In this document: positions 7,794-16,456 of the stretch, one piece after another
Layout of the letters: every line of letters starts with the position of its first letter
Position numbering within the stretch: the stretch's first letter is position 1
Assembly (NCBI GenBank): GCA_902800795.1
Contig: CADCFQ010000001.1
Coordinates: 62,001 to 126,000, forward strand
DNA length: 64,000 bases
Origin: an uncultured Ruminococcus sp.
Lineage (GTDB): Bacteria > Bacillota > Clostridia > Oscillospirales > Ruminococcaceae
Reading direction: 5' to 3'
Program-made: the position numbers and the translations under genes
The notes under the pieces: generated by a model
What the model saw: the letters and a program-made list of their open reading frames with translations, nothing else
Database searches by the model: none
Told to the model about the DNA's origin: nothing

Positions 7794-9055
7794 TGACCGA
7801 AGCACAGGTCACGCAGTGTCTTGATGAGGCCGCAAAAAGAGGCAGCAGGCTTGGGCTCGAAAGGGTCTTTGAGCTCAGCCGTCTGCTTGGGGAGCCTCAG
7901 AAGGAGCTCAGGGTCATCCACGTTTCGGGCACCAACGGCAAGGGCTCTTTCACGGCCATGCTGTCGGCTGTCCTTGGCTGTCAGGGCTATAGGACCGGCA
8001 GCTTTGTTACTCCTGCGCTTACCGGTGTCAAAGATAGTTTTCTTATCGGCGCAAAGCCAATAAGCAGTGAAAAGTTCTGCGAGCTTATATCTATCGTCTG
8101 GGCTGCGGCCGAGACAATGGAGGACAAGCCCACGCTTTTTGAACTGCTTGCGGTGAGCGCCTATGTTTATTTCAGGAACGAGCACTGTGACTATGCCGTG
8201 ATAGAGTGCTGTATGGGCGCTGACCTTGATGCGACGAATATAGTGGATGAGCCGCTGCTTTCTGTGATAACGAATGTGGCTCTTGACCACCGTGCCTTTC
8301 TCGGCTCCACAACGGCCGAGATCGCCGCTCACAAAGCAGGCGTCATAAAAGCCAAAAGGCCTGTAGTAAGTGGCTGCACCGATGAACAGGCTCTTGAAGT
8401 CATAAAGAAAAGGGCGAAAGACCTTGGCTCGCCCCTTTATATCTCACAGCCGGAAAAGCTGAAGATCACAAGCCTTGCGCTTGACGGCACAGTGTTTGAG
8501 TATAAAGACTCGGGCAGGCTTAGGCTGTCGCTGCCGGGAGCATACCAGCCGATGAACGCAGCGCTCGTCCTGGAGGCTGTCGATGTGCTCAGGAGCGAGG
8601 GTGTGGAGATATCTGAAAAAAGCGTGTCCGATGGTCTTGGCGGTGTGCGCTGGAGCGGCCGCTTTGAGAAGCTTTCGGACGATCCGCTGACAGTTTATGA
8701 CGGCGCTCACAATCCCGATGCGATGATACAGGCCGCCAAAGGGATAAAGACATATTTCCCGTCTGGTGTTGTCGCCCTTATGGGCGTTATGGCTGACAAG
8801 GCCTATGAGAGCTATCCGCAGATGCTTTCGTCACTTCTGGAGCGTGTTTTCACGGTAACTCCCGATAACCCGAGAGCACTTGATGCAAGGCTCCTTGCCG
8901 AAGCCTTTGAAAAGGGCGGCATAGCCGCAGAGCCCTGTCAGAGCATTGAAGATGGAGTAAGGCTTGCTAGTGAGTATGCAAAAAAGAAAGGCCTTCCGCT
9001 TCTTATCATGGGAAGCCTGTATCTCTACAAGGATGTAATAAAGCTTTATAAATAA
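7790..9055 (+). CDS. folC: Folylpolyglutamate synthase / dihydrofolate synthase
   Basis: 421 residues. The Mur-ligase-like P-loop GTNGKGSF is at 47-54 and the C-terminal domain contains VYDGAHNPDAM, both standard for FolC. It adds glutamate to folates (and possibly to dihydropteroate), trapping the imported vitamin in the cytoplasm. It overlaps folT by 4 nt, so uptake and retention are made from one riboswitch-controlled mRNA. Confidence 0.95.
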   Translation: MMTEAQVTQCLDEAAKRGSRLGLERVFELSRLLGEPQKELRVIHVSGTNGKGSFTAMLSAVLGCQGYRTGSFVTPALTGVKDSFLIGAKPISSEKFCELISIVWAAAETMEDKPTLFELLAVSAYVYFRNEHCDYAVIECCMGADLDATNIVDEPLLSVITNVALDHRAFLGSTTAEIAAHKAGVIKAKRPVVSGCTDEQALEVIKKRAKDLGSPLYISQPEKLKITSLALDGTVFEYKDSGRLRLSLPGAYQPMNAALVLEAVDVLRSEGVEISEKSVSDGLGGVRWSGRFEKLSDDPLTVYDGAHNPDAMIQAAKGIKTYFPSGVVALMGVMADKAYESYPQMLSSLLERVFTVTPDNPRALDARLLAEAFEKGGIAAEPCQSIEDGVRLASEYAKKKGLPLLIMGSLYLYKDVIKLYK

Positions 9056-9058
9056 TGA

Positions 9059-9096
9059 ACGGTATGTATCCCGCAAAAGGATACATACCGTTTTTT
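9059..9096. terminator. Bidirectional terminator between folC and ldh
   Basis: A 13-bp stem ACGGTATGTATCC / GGATACATACCGT with a 7-base loop, followed by six T on the plus strand. On the minus strand the same hairpin can end ldh. Confidence 0.92.
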
Positions 9097-9102
9097 GTGA
9101 TA

Positions 9103-10053
9103 TCAAAGGTTCAGGCCGTCGAAGGCTTCCTGAAGCACGGATACGGAGTTTGTGAATTTCCCCTTTTCTTCCTCCGAAAGGTTCAGCTCCAGTATCTCCT
9201 TGACGCCGTTCCTGCCGATGATAGTAGGAACGCCGATGAATACATCCTTTGCGCCGTATTCTCCGCAGAGCTTTGCCGACACAGTTATCACGCTGTTCTC
9301 GTCTCCGAGGATAGCCTTCACTATCCTTGTCAGCGCTATGCCTATGCCGTAGTAGGTGGCCTGCTTAGCCTCGATTATCTTATATGCGGCTGTCCTTACC
9401 TCGTCCTCTATCTTTTTCATATCGTCTAAGCAGTAGCCGCTTTTGCCCTCAAATATCTCGGTGACCTTCTTTGTGGCAAGCATCACCTGGGAGAAGGGAA
9501 CGAACTCGCTGTCGCCGTGTTCGCCTATAACATAGGCGTGGATGTTTTTGGGGTCAACAGTGAAATACTCGCCCAGCAGATAGCGCAGCCTTGCAGTATC
9601 AAGCGATGTTCCCGTACCGATAACTCTTCCTGCCCCGAAGCGTGAAAGCTCGTAGGTGACTCTTGTCATTATATCTACAGGGTTTGTCGCCACAACGAAG
9701 ATGCCGTCAAAGCCCGACTTTACAACAGGTGTTATTATGGAGCGGAACACCTCGGTGTTTCTTTTCAGCAGATCGAGCCTTGTCTCGCCCTCCTTCTGGG
9801 CTACACCGGCAGCGATAACAACGATATCTGCGTCCTTGCAGTCACTGTATTCGCCTGCGTAGATCTTCATGTTCGACTTTGCAAACGCAAGGCCGTGGTT
9901 CAAGTCCATTGCCTCGCCGTTAGCCCTGACCTTGTTAAGGTCGATAAGCACCAGCTCGTTGCAGATAGCGCCCTGATTGACCAGGGAATACGCAAAGCTC
10001 ATCCCCACCATTCCCGTGCCGACAAGCACGACTTTTCTTTTATCAGTTGTCAT
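9103..10053 (-). CDS. ldh: L-lactate dehydrogenase
   Basis: 316 residues, usual length. It has the NAD motif VGTGMVGMS, ATNPVDIMT, and the catalytic His179 in IGEHGDSE. It reduces pyruvate to L-lactate and regenerates NAD+. The start at 10053 is set by AGGAGGTC 8 nt upstream and by the family N terminus; the frame is open further upstream but only through intergenic repeat sequence. It is monocistronic, and its promoter borders the repeat region. Confidence 0.95.
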   Translation of the reverse strand: MTTDKRKVVLVGTGMVGMSFAYSLVNQGAICNELVLIDLNKVRANGEAMDLNHGLAFAKSNMKIYAGEYSDCKDADIVVIAAGVAQKEGETRLDLLKRNTEVFRSIITPVVKSGFDGIFVVATNPVDIMTRVTYELSRFGAGRVIGTGTSLDTARLRYLLGEYFTVDPKNIHAYVIGEHGDSEFVPFSQVMLATKKVTEIFEGKSGYCLDDMKKIEDEVRTAAYKIIEAKQATYYGIGIALTRIVKAILGDENSVITVSAKLCGEYGAKDVFIGVPTIIGRNGVKEILELNLSEEEKGKFTNSVSVLQEAFDGLNL

Positions 10054-10093
10054 AAATAAGACCTCCTGTTCATTATTATTTGTTCTGATAATA

Positions 10094-10122
10094 ATTATAT
10101 CCCTATCCCCACTATTTGTCAA
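10094..10122 (-). promoter_or_regulatory. Promoter of ldh
   Basis: Minus-strand TTGACA (complement of 10117-10122), 17 bp, TATAAT (complement of 10094-10099). The bases just outside the -35 box belong to the inverted copy of the intergenic repeat. Confidence 0.9.
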
Positions 10123-10131
10123 GCCAGGGGC

Positions 10132-10149
10132 GGTGCTCGCCGCACGGCT
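10132..10149 (-). repeat. Inverted copy of the repeat core
   Basis: GGTGCTCGCCGCACGGCT is the exact reverse complement of the 18-bp core at 10320-10337 and 10456-10473. It therefore forms an inverted pair with those copies across the ldh-ilvB interval. Confidence 0.85.
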
Positions 10150-10197
10150 GATTCCCCCACCCCGCAAGGCTTTGTTTAAAGTCATAACATAGACCTG

Positions 10198-10566
10198 CCA
10201 TCCCCGGAGGGGAGGGGGCGGGCTTTGTGTGGGCTTTTCAATAGTCACGCTATGCGAACCTTGAAAGATAGCTGATTTGTCAGTTTAACGACAAAGCTGA
10301 AATCATCCGCCAGGGGCAAAGCCGTGCGGCGAGCACCCCTCCCCGGAGGGGAGGGGGAAGCTTTGTGTGGGCTTTTCAGTTGCACACTACGTGAACTTTG
10401 GGGGATAGCTGAAATGTCCGTTTATAACAAAGCTGAAATCATCCGCCAGGGATATAGCCGTGCGGCGAGCACCCCTCCCCGGAGGGGAGGGGGTAGGCTT
10501 TGTGTGGGCTTTTCAATAGTCACGCTATGCGAACCTTGAAAGATAGCTGATTTGTCCGTTTTACAA
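10198..10566 (+). repeat. Three tandem copies of a 136-139 bp intergenic repeat
   Basis: Copies start at the shared CCCCGGAGGGGAGGGGG at 10202, 10341 and 10477 (spacings 139 and 136). The common order is the GC palindrome, GGCTTTGTGTGGGCTTTTCA, then GATAGCTGA and AAAGCTGAAATCATCCGCCAG. Copies 1 and 3 are nearly identical over about 85 bases, while copy 2 has diverged. No gene is present: short open frames on both strands are by-products of the repeat. The rest of 10054-10744 is promoters and leader. Copies of this kind are probably dispersed in the genome. Confidence 0.85.
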
Positions 10567-10660
10567 CAAACCTTAGCCCCGAGCCAAACAAAGCTTTGGT
10601 CTCGCACAAAGCTGTGGGCGAGGGCTTTGGGTCCAGGCGTACACGCCTGGCGGTTGACAA
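10565..10660 (+). repeat. Promoter-upstream module, copy 1 (ilvB)
   Basis: About 95 bp homologous to 40810-40903 before folD. Shared blocks are AGCCCCGAGCCA, TCGCACAA, GGGCGAG and GGCTTTGGGT, then a palindrome (here CCAGGCGTACACGCCTGG, 10633-10650) directly abutting TTGACAA. Confidence 0.8.
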
Positions 10661-10682
10661 AAATATTCTATGGTGGTATAAT
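10654..10682 (+). promoter_or_regulatory. Promoter of ilvB
   Basis: TTGACA 10654-10659, 17 bp, TATAAT 10677-10682. A palindrome ends 3 bp upstream of the -35, and a hairpin TGTGCCC/GGGCACA (10700-10716) lies in the leader. Confidence 0.92.
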
Positions 10683-10744
10683 AAACTAGTGTATTTATGT
10701 GTGCCCGTTGGGCACATCAGCATCTTTCTATAGGAGGAATAAAA

Positions 10745-12439
10745 ATGCAGTTAAACGGTTCGGACGTAATCATCGAGTGCTTGCTGGAACAGGGGGTGGA
10801 TACGGTATTCGGCTATCCCGGAGGGGCTGTGCTGAATATCTATGACGCTCTTTATAAATATCAGGATAAGATAAGACATATAATCACCGCTCATGAGCAG
10901 GCTGCCTGTCATGCTGCGGACGGATACTCAAGGACTACCGGAAGAACAGGTGTCGTTATCGCCACCTCAGGTCCGGGAGCTACAAACCTTGTAACAGGAA
11001 TAGCTACCGCTTATATGGACTCTATCCCAATGGTGGCTATCACCGGAAACGTTCCTAGGTCGCTTCTCGGTCTTGACTCGTTCCAGGAGGTAGACATCAC
11101 CGGTATCACTATGCCCATAACCAAGCATAACTATATCGTCAAGGATCCCGCAAAGCTCCCCGAGATAATCAGAGAGGCTTTCTATATCGCTAACGAGGGA
11201 AGAAAGGGACCTGTCCTTATCGACATACCCAAGGACATCACTGCGGCTATGATCGAATTTGAGAAGCAGGAGCCAAAGCCCATCGTTAACCACAACCCCG
11301 AGGGCATCCATGAGGAGATAGCAAAGGCGGTCGAGCTTATCAAGGCCAGCGAGAGACCCTTTGTTTATGCAGGCGGCGGTGTTGTTTCCTGTAATGCTGC
11401 CGATGAGATGACAGCCTTTGTCGACAAGATAAATGCGCCTGTATCCCTGTCCCTTATGGGTCAGTGCGCTTTTGACAACACCCGTGAGGAATATCTGGGA
11501 ATGCTGGGTATGCACGGCACAAAGACCTCGGCTCTCGCACTGAACAACTGCGACCTGCTGATCGTTCTGGGCTCACGTTTTTCCGACAGAGTGCTCTGCA
11601 ACCCCAACACCTTTGCCAAGGGCAAGAAGATAATCCATATCGAGATAGACCCTGCCGAGATCGGCAAGAATATAGATGTGTATCACCATGTAACAGGCGA
11701 CCTTGAATATGTTCTGGCAGAGCTGGTAAGACTGCTTCCCGACCTGAAGCACGACGAGTGGCTGGCGCAGACCTCCGAGTGGAAAAAGCTCTATGCTCTC
11801 AAAATGGTGCCTATCGCCTCCGAGGACGAGGTGCTCCCCCAGGACGTTATCGAGGAGCTTGACAGACAGACCGAGGGCTCTGCTATCATAACCACAGAAG
11901 TAGGCCAGCACCAGATGTGGGCAGCCCAGTTCTACAACTTCAGAAAAGAGCGATCCTTCGCTTCAAGCGGCGGACTTGGGACCATGGGCTACGGCTTCGG
12001 CGCAGGCATGGGCTCCAAGATCGGCAACCCCGACAGAGACGTTATCAATATCGCAGGAGACGGCAGCTTCTTTATGAACTGCAACGAGCTCTCCTCACTG
12101 GCAAAGCATAAGATACCCCTTGTTGAGCTGGTGTTCGAGAACGACGTTCTCGGAATGGTAAGACAGTGGCAGCGCCTTTTCTACGGCCAGCGCTTCTCCC
12201 AGACCGATATCGAGAGAGGCACCGACCTTATGAAGCTTGCGGATGCTTTCGGAGTAGAGGGCGTTCGCATCTCGAAGAAGGATGAGATAAAGGACGGCAT
12301 CGCAAAGGCTCTGGAGCTTGCAAGGAGCGGCAGACCCGTGCTTGTGGATGTTATCATCAACAAGGACGTGAACGTTCTGCCTATGGTGCCTGCCGGCGCT
12401 GACGTAAGCCAGCCTATCATGGAGATAGACCTTGACTAA
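10745..12439 (+). CDS. ilvB: Acetolactate synthase, large (catalytic) subunit
   Basis: 564 residues. The TPP-activating glutamate is Glu51 in ITAHEQAACHAADGY. Other matches are SGPGATNLVTGIATAYMDS, the SGGLGTMGYGFGAG stretch, and the TPP/Mg motif AGDGSFFMNCNEL. It joins two pyruvates (or pyruvate and 2-oxobutyrate) in branched-chain amino acid synthesis. The start at 10745 follows AGGAGGAATAAAA; an upstream GTG frame lies in the leader. No ilvN regulatory subunit is next to it, so the partner must be elsewhere or absent. The leader has one hairpin but no obvious T-box or peptide attenuator. Confidence 0.95.
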   Translation: MQLNGSDVIIECLLEQGVDTVFGYPGGAVLNIYDALYKYQDKIRHIITAHEQAACHAADGYSRTTGRTGVVIATSGPGATNLVTGIATAYMDSIPMVAITGNVPRSLLGLDSFQEVDITGITMPITKHNYIVKDPAKLPEIIREAFYIANEGRKGPVLIDIPKDITAAMIEFEKQEPKPIVNHNPEGIHEEIAKAVELIKASERPFVYAGGGVVSCNAADEMTAFVDKINAPVSLSLMGQCAFDNTREEYLGMLGMHGTKTSALALNNCDLLIVLGSRFSDRVLCNPNTFAKGKKIIHIEIDPAEIGKNIDVYHHVTGDLEYVLAELVRLLPDLKHDEWLAQTSEWKKLYALKMVPIASEDEVLPQDVIEELDRQTEGSAIITTEVGQHQMWAAQFYNFRKERSFASSGGLGTMGYGFGAGMGSKIGNPDRDVINIAGDGSFFMNCNELSSLAKHKIPLVELVFENDVLGMVRQWQRLFYGQRFSQTDIERGTDLMKLADAFGVEGVRISKKDEIKDGIAKALELARSGRPVLVDVIINKDVNVLPMVPAGADVSQPIMEIDLD

Positions 12440-12440
12440 C

Positions 12441-12458
12441 TGTCCGAAAATATGGACA
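12441..12458. other. Short intercistronic hairpin after ilvB
   Basis: TGTCC and GGACA arms with an 8-base A/T-rich loop, one base after the ilvB stop. It has the same form as 1716-1733 and no U-tract. Confidence 0.5.
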
Positions 12459-12475
12459 TAAAAACAGGAGATACT

Positions 12476-13582
12476 ATGTACGATATGAATGCATCCGTTG
12501 TCAATATCGGCAACGCAAACTATATGTCGGCGGTGTTCGACAAGGCTAAAAAGGAAAAGAAGCTCAGCATCGTCTATCTTGGCGGCTCGATAACCCAGGG
12601 CTGTCATGCAAGGACCGAGGAGAGAAGATATGCCGACCTTTCCGCCAGATGGTGGAAGAGGCATTTTCGGGGCATCGAGATCGACTTTTTCAATGCAGGT
12701 ATAGGCGCCACCACCTCACAGTTCGGAGTGGCAAGGGCGGACGAGCACGTTCTTGACAAGAAGCCCGACCTTGTGTTCGTGGAGTTCTCTGTCAACGATG
12801 ACAACACCCAGCTTTTCAGAGAGACCTATGAGAGCCTGATAAGAAAGCTGCTCAAAGCGCCCTCTGTCAAGGCTGTTATGCTTATCAACAACCTTTTCTA
12901 CGCCGACGGCCACAACGCTCAGGAGATACATAATGAGATAGGCGTTCACTACGGCCTGCCGATAGTGAGTGTCAGGGACTATATCTATCCCCATTTTGTT
13001 TCCGGCGAGGAGAAGCGTGAGGACTATACTTCCGATATGCTCCACCCAAACGATAAGGGTCACAAAATGATAGCTGACCTTATCTGCAATATGCTGGATA
13101 TCCAGCTCAAAAACAGGATAGACGCCCCCGTAAAGCCGACCCTAGTTTCTCCGATAACCGCCTGCCGCTATGAGGATGCGGTGCGTTATCAGAACAAGGA
13201 CATTGCCACAAAGAGCGAAGGCTTTGCTCCCGACCCCAACACCGAGGGCTATGCCTGGTGCGACCCGTTCAAGGGCGGCTGGCTCGGCAAGGGCAAGGGC
13301 TCGAAGCTAAGCTTCCTTGTAAAGGGCAGCATAATAATGCTCCAGTGGAGAAAAACGATCAACAAGCCTGCGCCTGTCGCTTATGTGACTGTTGACGGCA
13401 GGACCAATGAAAGAGTCATCCTTGATGCCAATTTCGATGAGGACTGGGGAGACCTCTGTGCATTGACGACCATAACGCACAACGCAGGCCCGGGGCTTCA
13501 TACGGTGGATGTCGTTATCGAAAAAGAGGGCAGGGATGACAGCCCGTTCATGGTCATTTCGGTGATAAGCGCAAACAGATAG
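12476..13582 (+). CDS. SGNH/GDSL-type hydrolase (predicted esterase)
   Basis: 368 residues. The SGNH blocks are readable: Ser38 in YLGGSITQG, Gly in NAGIGATTS, Asn in FVEFSVND, and the Asp/His pair in DMLHPNDKGH. A C-terminal beta-rich region of about 150 residues follows, as in carbohydrate-esterase-like family members. No signal peptide is visible, so it is likely cytoplasmic. The start at 12476 has AGGAG 5 nt upstream. It follows ilvB closely but has no obvious metabolic link. The substrate, perhaps acetylated sugars, is an inference. Confidence 0.82.
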   Translation: MYDMNASVVNIGNANYMSAVFDKAKKEKKLSIVYLGGSITQGCHARTEERRYADLSARWWKRHFRGIEIDFFNAGIGATTSQFGVARADEHVLDKKPDLVFVEFSVNDDNTQLFRETYESLIRKLLKAPSVKAVMLINNLFYADGHNAQEIHNEIGVHYGLPIVSVRDYIYPHFVSGEEKREDYTSDMLHPNDKGHKMIADLICNMLDIQLKNRIDAPVKPTLVSPITACRYEDAVRYQNKDIATKSEGFAPDPNTEGYAWCDPFKGGWLGKGKGSKLSFLVKGSIIMLQWRKTINKPAPVAYVTVDGRTNERVILDANFDEDWGDLCALTTITHNAGPGLHTVDVVIEKEGRDDSPFMVISVISANR

Positions 13583-13591
13583 GAGATCTTT

Positions 13592-14791
13592 ATGACAGAT
13601 CTGAAAAACATACTTTCAAGGGTAAGGACACTGGTAGTTTTCAGAGGCCTTTTTGAGGACGGCGTTTTTGCGGCGTTCGTCAGGGCGCTGGAGAGCACCG
13701 TTTCCGGTGACGCTGACAAGGCGGTAAATGATTACTGCGCCTTTGCATCTGTCCTTTATGAAAAGGGCGAAGACCTTACCGAATACATCCTTAGTATAAC
13801 CCTGCAGGATGAGAATATTTATACCTTCCGCAGAGGCGAGGGCTCGCATACCGGCATGATGATAGAGGAGTGCCTTGCAAACGAGCTCCAGACACTAGAG
13901 GAGCTTTCCCAGATACAGAGCTCCGAGATAGCCGCAAAGATAGGCTTTGACGGCTTCCTGCCCAGGTATAAGACCCGGCAGACCGACTTTTCAAAGGTCT
14001 ATGCTGACCGTATGCACCGCATAGGTGAATTCGGCTACGGGGCATATTCAAGACACAATGTCTTTATGATGAAAGACGGCGTTCTTGCGCCTGTGGAATA
14101 CCCCGACCCGATAAGGCTCTCGCAGCTCCACTGCTATGAGACCGAGAGATCCGAGGTCATCGAGAACACCCTTGCGTTCCTGGCAGGAAGGCCTGCCAAC
14201 AATGTGCTCCTTTACGGAGACTGCGGAACAGGAAAGTCCTCTACAGTCAAGGCTATCGCAAACGAATATGCGCCGAAGGGACTGCGCCTTATCGAGCTGA
14301 AAAAAACACAGCTCCACTCTATCCCCGATATCGTCGGGAGCATCAGCCGCAATCCCCTTAAATTCATTGTTTTCATAGATGACCTTTCCTTTACCGAGGA
14401 CGATGACGACTTTGCAGCGCTCAAGGCGATACTTGAGGGAAGCGTTTCCTCTACCGCAAAGAACCTGCGCATCTATGCGACATCGAACAGACGCCACCTT
14501 GTGAGAGAGACCTTCTCTTCAAGAGAGGGCGACGAAGTCCATCTGCGTGACACTATGCAGGAATTCCTGTCTCTTTCGGATCGCTTCGGCCTGACGGTCA
14601 CCTTCCGCAAGCCCGATAAGGACACCTATCTTGAGGTGGTCGAAAAGCTTGCCGAGGAATACGAGGTGGATATGCCGAGGGAAGAGCTGTTTATGAGGGC
14701 CGAGCGCTTTGCGCTCACAAAGGCCGGCCGCTCGCCCAGAGCCGCAAAGCAGTTTATCGAGTCGGTAAAGGGGAGTGCGCCTGATGCCTGA
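13592..14791 (+). CDS. DUF815-family AAA+ ATPase
   Basis: 399 residues. The first half is helical and of unknown role. The ATPase core has Walker A YGDCGTGKSST near 208-218 and Walker B FIVFIDDLSF near 256-265, with sensor-1-like IYATSNRRHL and ESVKG near the end. This matches the DUF815 group of single-domain AAA+ proteins, whose cellular role is not established. It is 9 nt after the SGNH gene and overlaps the next gene by 8 nt, so it belongs to the same operon. Confidence 0.85.
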   Translation: MTDLKNILSRVRTLVVFRGLFEDGVFAAFVRALESTVSGDADKAVNDYCAFASVLYEKGEDLTEYILSITLQDENIYTFRRGEGSHTGMMIEECLANELQTLEELSQIQSSEIAAKIGFDGFLPRYKTRQTDFSKVYADRMHRIGEFGYGAYSRHNVFMMKDGVLAPVEYPDPIRLSQLHCYETERSEVIENTLAFLAGRPANNVLLYGDCGTGKSSTVKAIANEYAPKGLRLIELKKTQLHSIPDIVGSISRNPLKFIVFIDDLSFTEDDDDFAALKAILEGSVSSTAKNLRIYATSNRRHLVRETFSSREGDEVHLRDTMQEFLSLSDRFGLTVTFRKPDKDTYLEVVEKLAEEYEVDMPREELFMRAERFALTKAGRSPRAAKQFIESVKGSAPDA

Positions 14792-15278
14792 GTTTGTGAT
14801 ATGCAGGTCGGATGACGATATCCGTGCTGCGGCTGCCCTTGCTGACGAGATATGGCACGAGCATTTCCCGGGGATAATCTCCCTTGCCCAGACAGACTAC
14901 ATGGTAGGGAAGTTTCAATCCTTCGAGAGCATGAAACACCAGATCGCTGATGAGGGCTACAGCTACTATCTGATAGTTTATGAGGGCGAGGCTGTGGGAT
15001 ATTTTGCAATAGCACCCAGGGACAACACGATGTTTCTTTCAAAGCTCTATCTAAGACGTGAGTTCAGAGGCAGGCATTTTTCGACCAGGGCCTTTGACCA
15101 TATCTGCCGTATGGCAAGAGAGCAGGGCCTTGAAAGCGTGTGGCTGACCGTGAACAAGCATAATGACCGTGCGATAAAGGCCTATGAAGCCTTCGGGATG
15201 ACGGTCGCAAGGACCCAGCAGACCGATATCGGCAACGGCTTTATAATGGACGATTATGTGTTCGAGAAAAAACTGTAA
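14784..15278 (+). CDS. GNAT-family N-acetyltransferase
   Basis: 164 residues. The acetyl-CoA loop region is LSKLYLRREFRGRHFSTRAF, and the C-terminal LTVNKHNDRAIKAYEAFGM is typical of GNAT enzymes. The start ATG at 14784 is 8 nt behind AAAGGGGAG and overlaps the DUF815 gene by 8 nt. The acceptor is unknown; RimI-like protein or small-amine acetylation are both possible. Confidence 0.88.
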   Translation: MPEFVICRSDDDIRAAAALADEIWHEHFPGIISLAQTDYMVGKFQSFESMKHQIADEGYSYYLIVYEGEAVGYFAIAPRDNTMFLSKLYLRREFRGRHFSTRAFDHICRMAREQGLESVWLTVNKHNDRAIKAYEAFGMTVARTQQTDIGNGFIMDDYVFEKKL

Positions 15279-15285
15279 ATAACAG

Positions 15286-15311
15286 ATCCCCCTGTCAGGC
15301 GGCAGGGGGAT
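15286..15311. other. Hairpin between GNAT gene and ispD
   Basis: A 9-bp stem ATCCCCCTG / CAGGGGGAT with an 8-base loop, without a T-tract. It may be an mRNA-stabilising or weak attenuating hairpin just before the ispD ribosome site. Confidence 0.55.
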
Positions 15312-15334
15312 AATGATATGTGAGGTGTTTTACT

Positions 15335-16033
15335 GTGATATATGCAGCTATAGTTGCGGGGGGCAGCGGAACAAGGATGAAAAACGCTCCTTTGCCGAAG
15401 CAGTTTTTGCCGATAGGTTCGGAGCCGGTTATCATAAGGACGGTCAGAGCCTTTCTGGCCGTTCCTGAGATAGACAGGGTCATCATCGGCATAAAGCCCG
15501 ACTATTATGACTACACCAGAAAGCTTCTTGATGAAGCAGGCTTTGAAAGCGTCATACTTGTAAACGGCGGAAAGGACAGAAACTCCACCGTGAAAAACAT
15601 AGCGGATGAGATAAAAGCAAGCTTCGGCATACAGGACGATGATATCATCCTTACTCATGACGCCGTGAGACCTTTTGTGAGCGAGCGGACTATAAGGGAC
15701 AATATCGCAGCGGCAAAGGAATACGGCCTTTGCGGCACTTATATTCCCTCTGCTGATACGATCATTGCTTCTCATTCCGGCGCCTTTGTGGACAAGACCC
15801 TTGACCGCCGCACTCTCTATCAGGCACAGACTCCTCAGAGCTTTGGCCTTAAAAGCCTTTATACGGAGCTTTCACAGCTAAGTGCCGAGCAGATGTCATC
15901 CCTTACCGATACCTGTTCGGTGTTCACCCGAAAGGGTATGGGCATAAGGATAGTCCTTGGTGACAGGCTCAATTTCAAGATAACTACCGACGAAGACCTC
16001 GCCCTTGCGGATGCTCTTGCCGGAAAGATGTGA
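15335..16033 (+). CDS. ispD: 2-C-methyl-D-erythritol 4-phosphate (or ribitol 5-phosphate) cytidylyltransferase
   Basis: 232 residues from a GTG start with GAGGTG about 7 nt upstream, giving the family N terminus MIYAAIVAGGSGTRM. Other matches are PLPKQFLPIG, the HDAVRPFVS motif, and a C-terminal FKITTDEDLALADAL. IspD makes CDP-ME in the MEP isoprenoid pathway. The close relative TarI makes CDP-ribitol for wall polymers. PLPKQF is shared by both, and no tar or isp gene is adjacent, so the substrate is open. Confidence 0.85.
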   Translation: MIYAAIVAGGSGTRMKNAPLPKQFLPIGSEPVIIRTVRAFLAVPEIDRVIIGIKPDYYDYTRKLLDEAGFESVILVNGGKDRNSTVKNIADEIKASFGIQDDDIILTHDAVRPFVSERTIRDNIAAAKEYGLCGTYIPSADTIIASHSGAFVDKTLDRRTLYQAQTPQSFGLKSLYTELSQLSAEQMSSLTDTCSVFTRKGMGIRIVLGDRLNFKITTDEDLALADALAGKM

Positions 16034-16059
16034 ACTGTTTCAGCCTCTGGAGGATTTCT

Positions 16060-16358
16060 ATGTTCCTGTCAAAAAACAAGCGACTTATAAATAAAGCGGC
16101 GTCAGAGTGCTTACTTACAACACCTTTTGCAAATGCAGAAGCCTTAAAAGCGTGGAGCTTTCCGACGGCCTGGAGAGCATCGGAGACTGCGCTTTTGAGT
16201 ACTGCGAGAGCCTGTCCGAGATCACTGTCCCGGGCACTGTCACAAGCTTCGGATCAAGCGTCTTTTCGGGTGCAGGAGACATCCTGATAAAAGGCGGCAA
16301 AGGTTCTGCGGCCGAGGAGTATGCTATAAAAAGAGAACACCGCTTTGAGGCACTGTGA
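16060..16358 (+). pseudogene. Frameshifted BspA-type leucine-rich-repeat remnant
   Basis: A GGAGG ribosome site leads to ATG at 16060, encoding MFLSKNKRLINKAASECLL in one frame. From about 16095 the frame starting at GTG 16107 encodes two LRR_5 units (NTFCKCRSLKSVELSDGLES, then CAFEYCESLSEITVPGTV) and the family's usual end GGKGSAAEEYAIKREHRF. BspA-like proteins are normally hundreds of residues long and exported. Here only about 85 residues of C terminus remain, with a frame change behind the start codon, so I read it as a decayed fragment. A short expressed protein from GTG 16107 cannot be excluded. Confidence 0.65.
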
Positions 16359-16381
16359 ACACTTAACTCTGCAAAAAATAT

Positions 16382-16420
16382 CGGCACGGTAATATGAAAG
16401 TTACCGTGCCGTTTTGTTTT
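16382..16420. terminator. Terminator after the LRR remnant
   Basis: 11-bp stem CGGCACGGTAA / TTACCGTGCCG with an 8-base loop followed by TTTTGTTTT. It lies between converging units. Confidence 0.9.
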
Positions 16421-16456
16421 ATCTTGCTGCCGGGTCAAGAGCTTTGTACAGACAAA

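Noticed and set aside
10094..10122. Rex operator at the ldh promoter, expected because rex is nearby.
   Set aside because: No TTGTTAA-N4-TTAACAA-like sequence is visible there.
10198..10566. Regular repeats resembling a CRISPR array.
   Set aside because: Units of 136-139 bp are similar along their whole length, with no short repeat/unique spacer pattern and no cas genes.
10324..10607. Short open frames on both strands in the ldh-ilvB interval that look like proteins ending in PPPLRG.
   Set aside because: They lie wholly inside the tandem repeat, repeat with it, and lack ribosome sites; they are by-products of repeat sequence.
15286..15311. Terminator between the GNAT gene and ispD.
   Set aside because: The stem is strong, but no T-tract follows in either direction.
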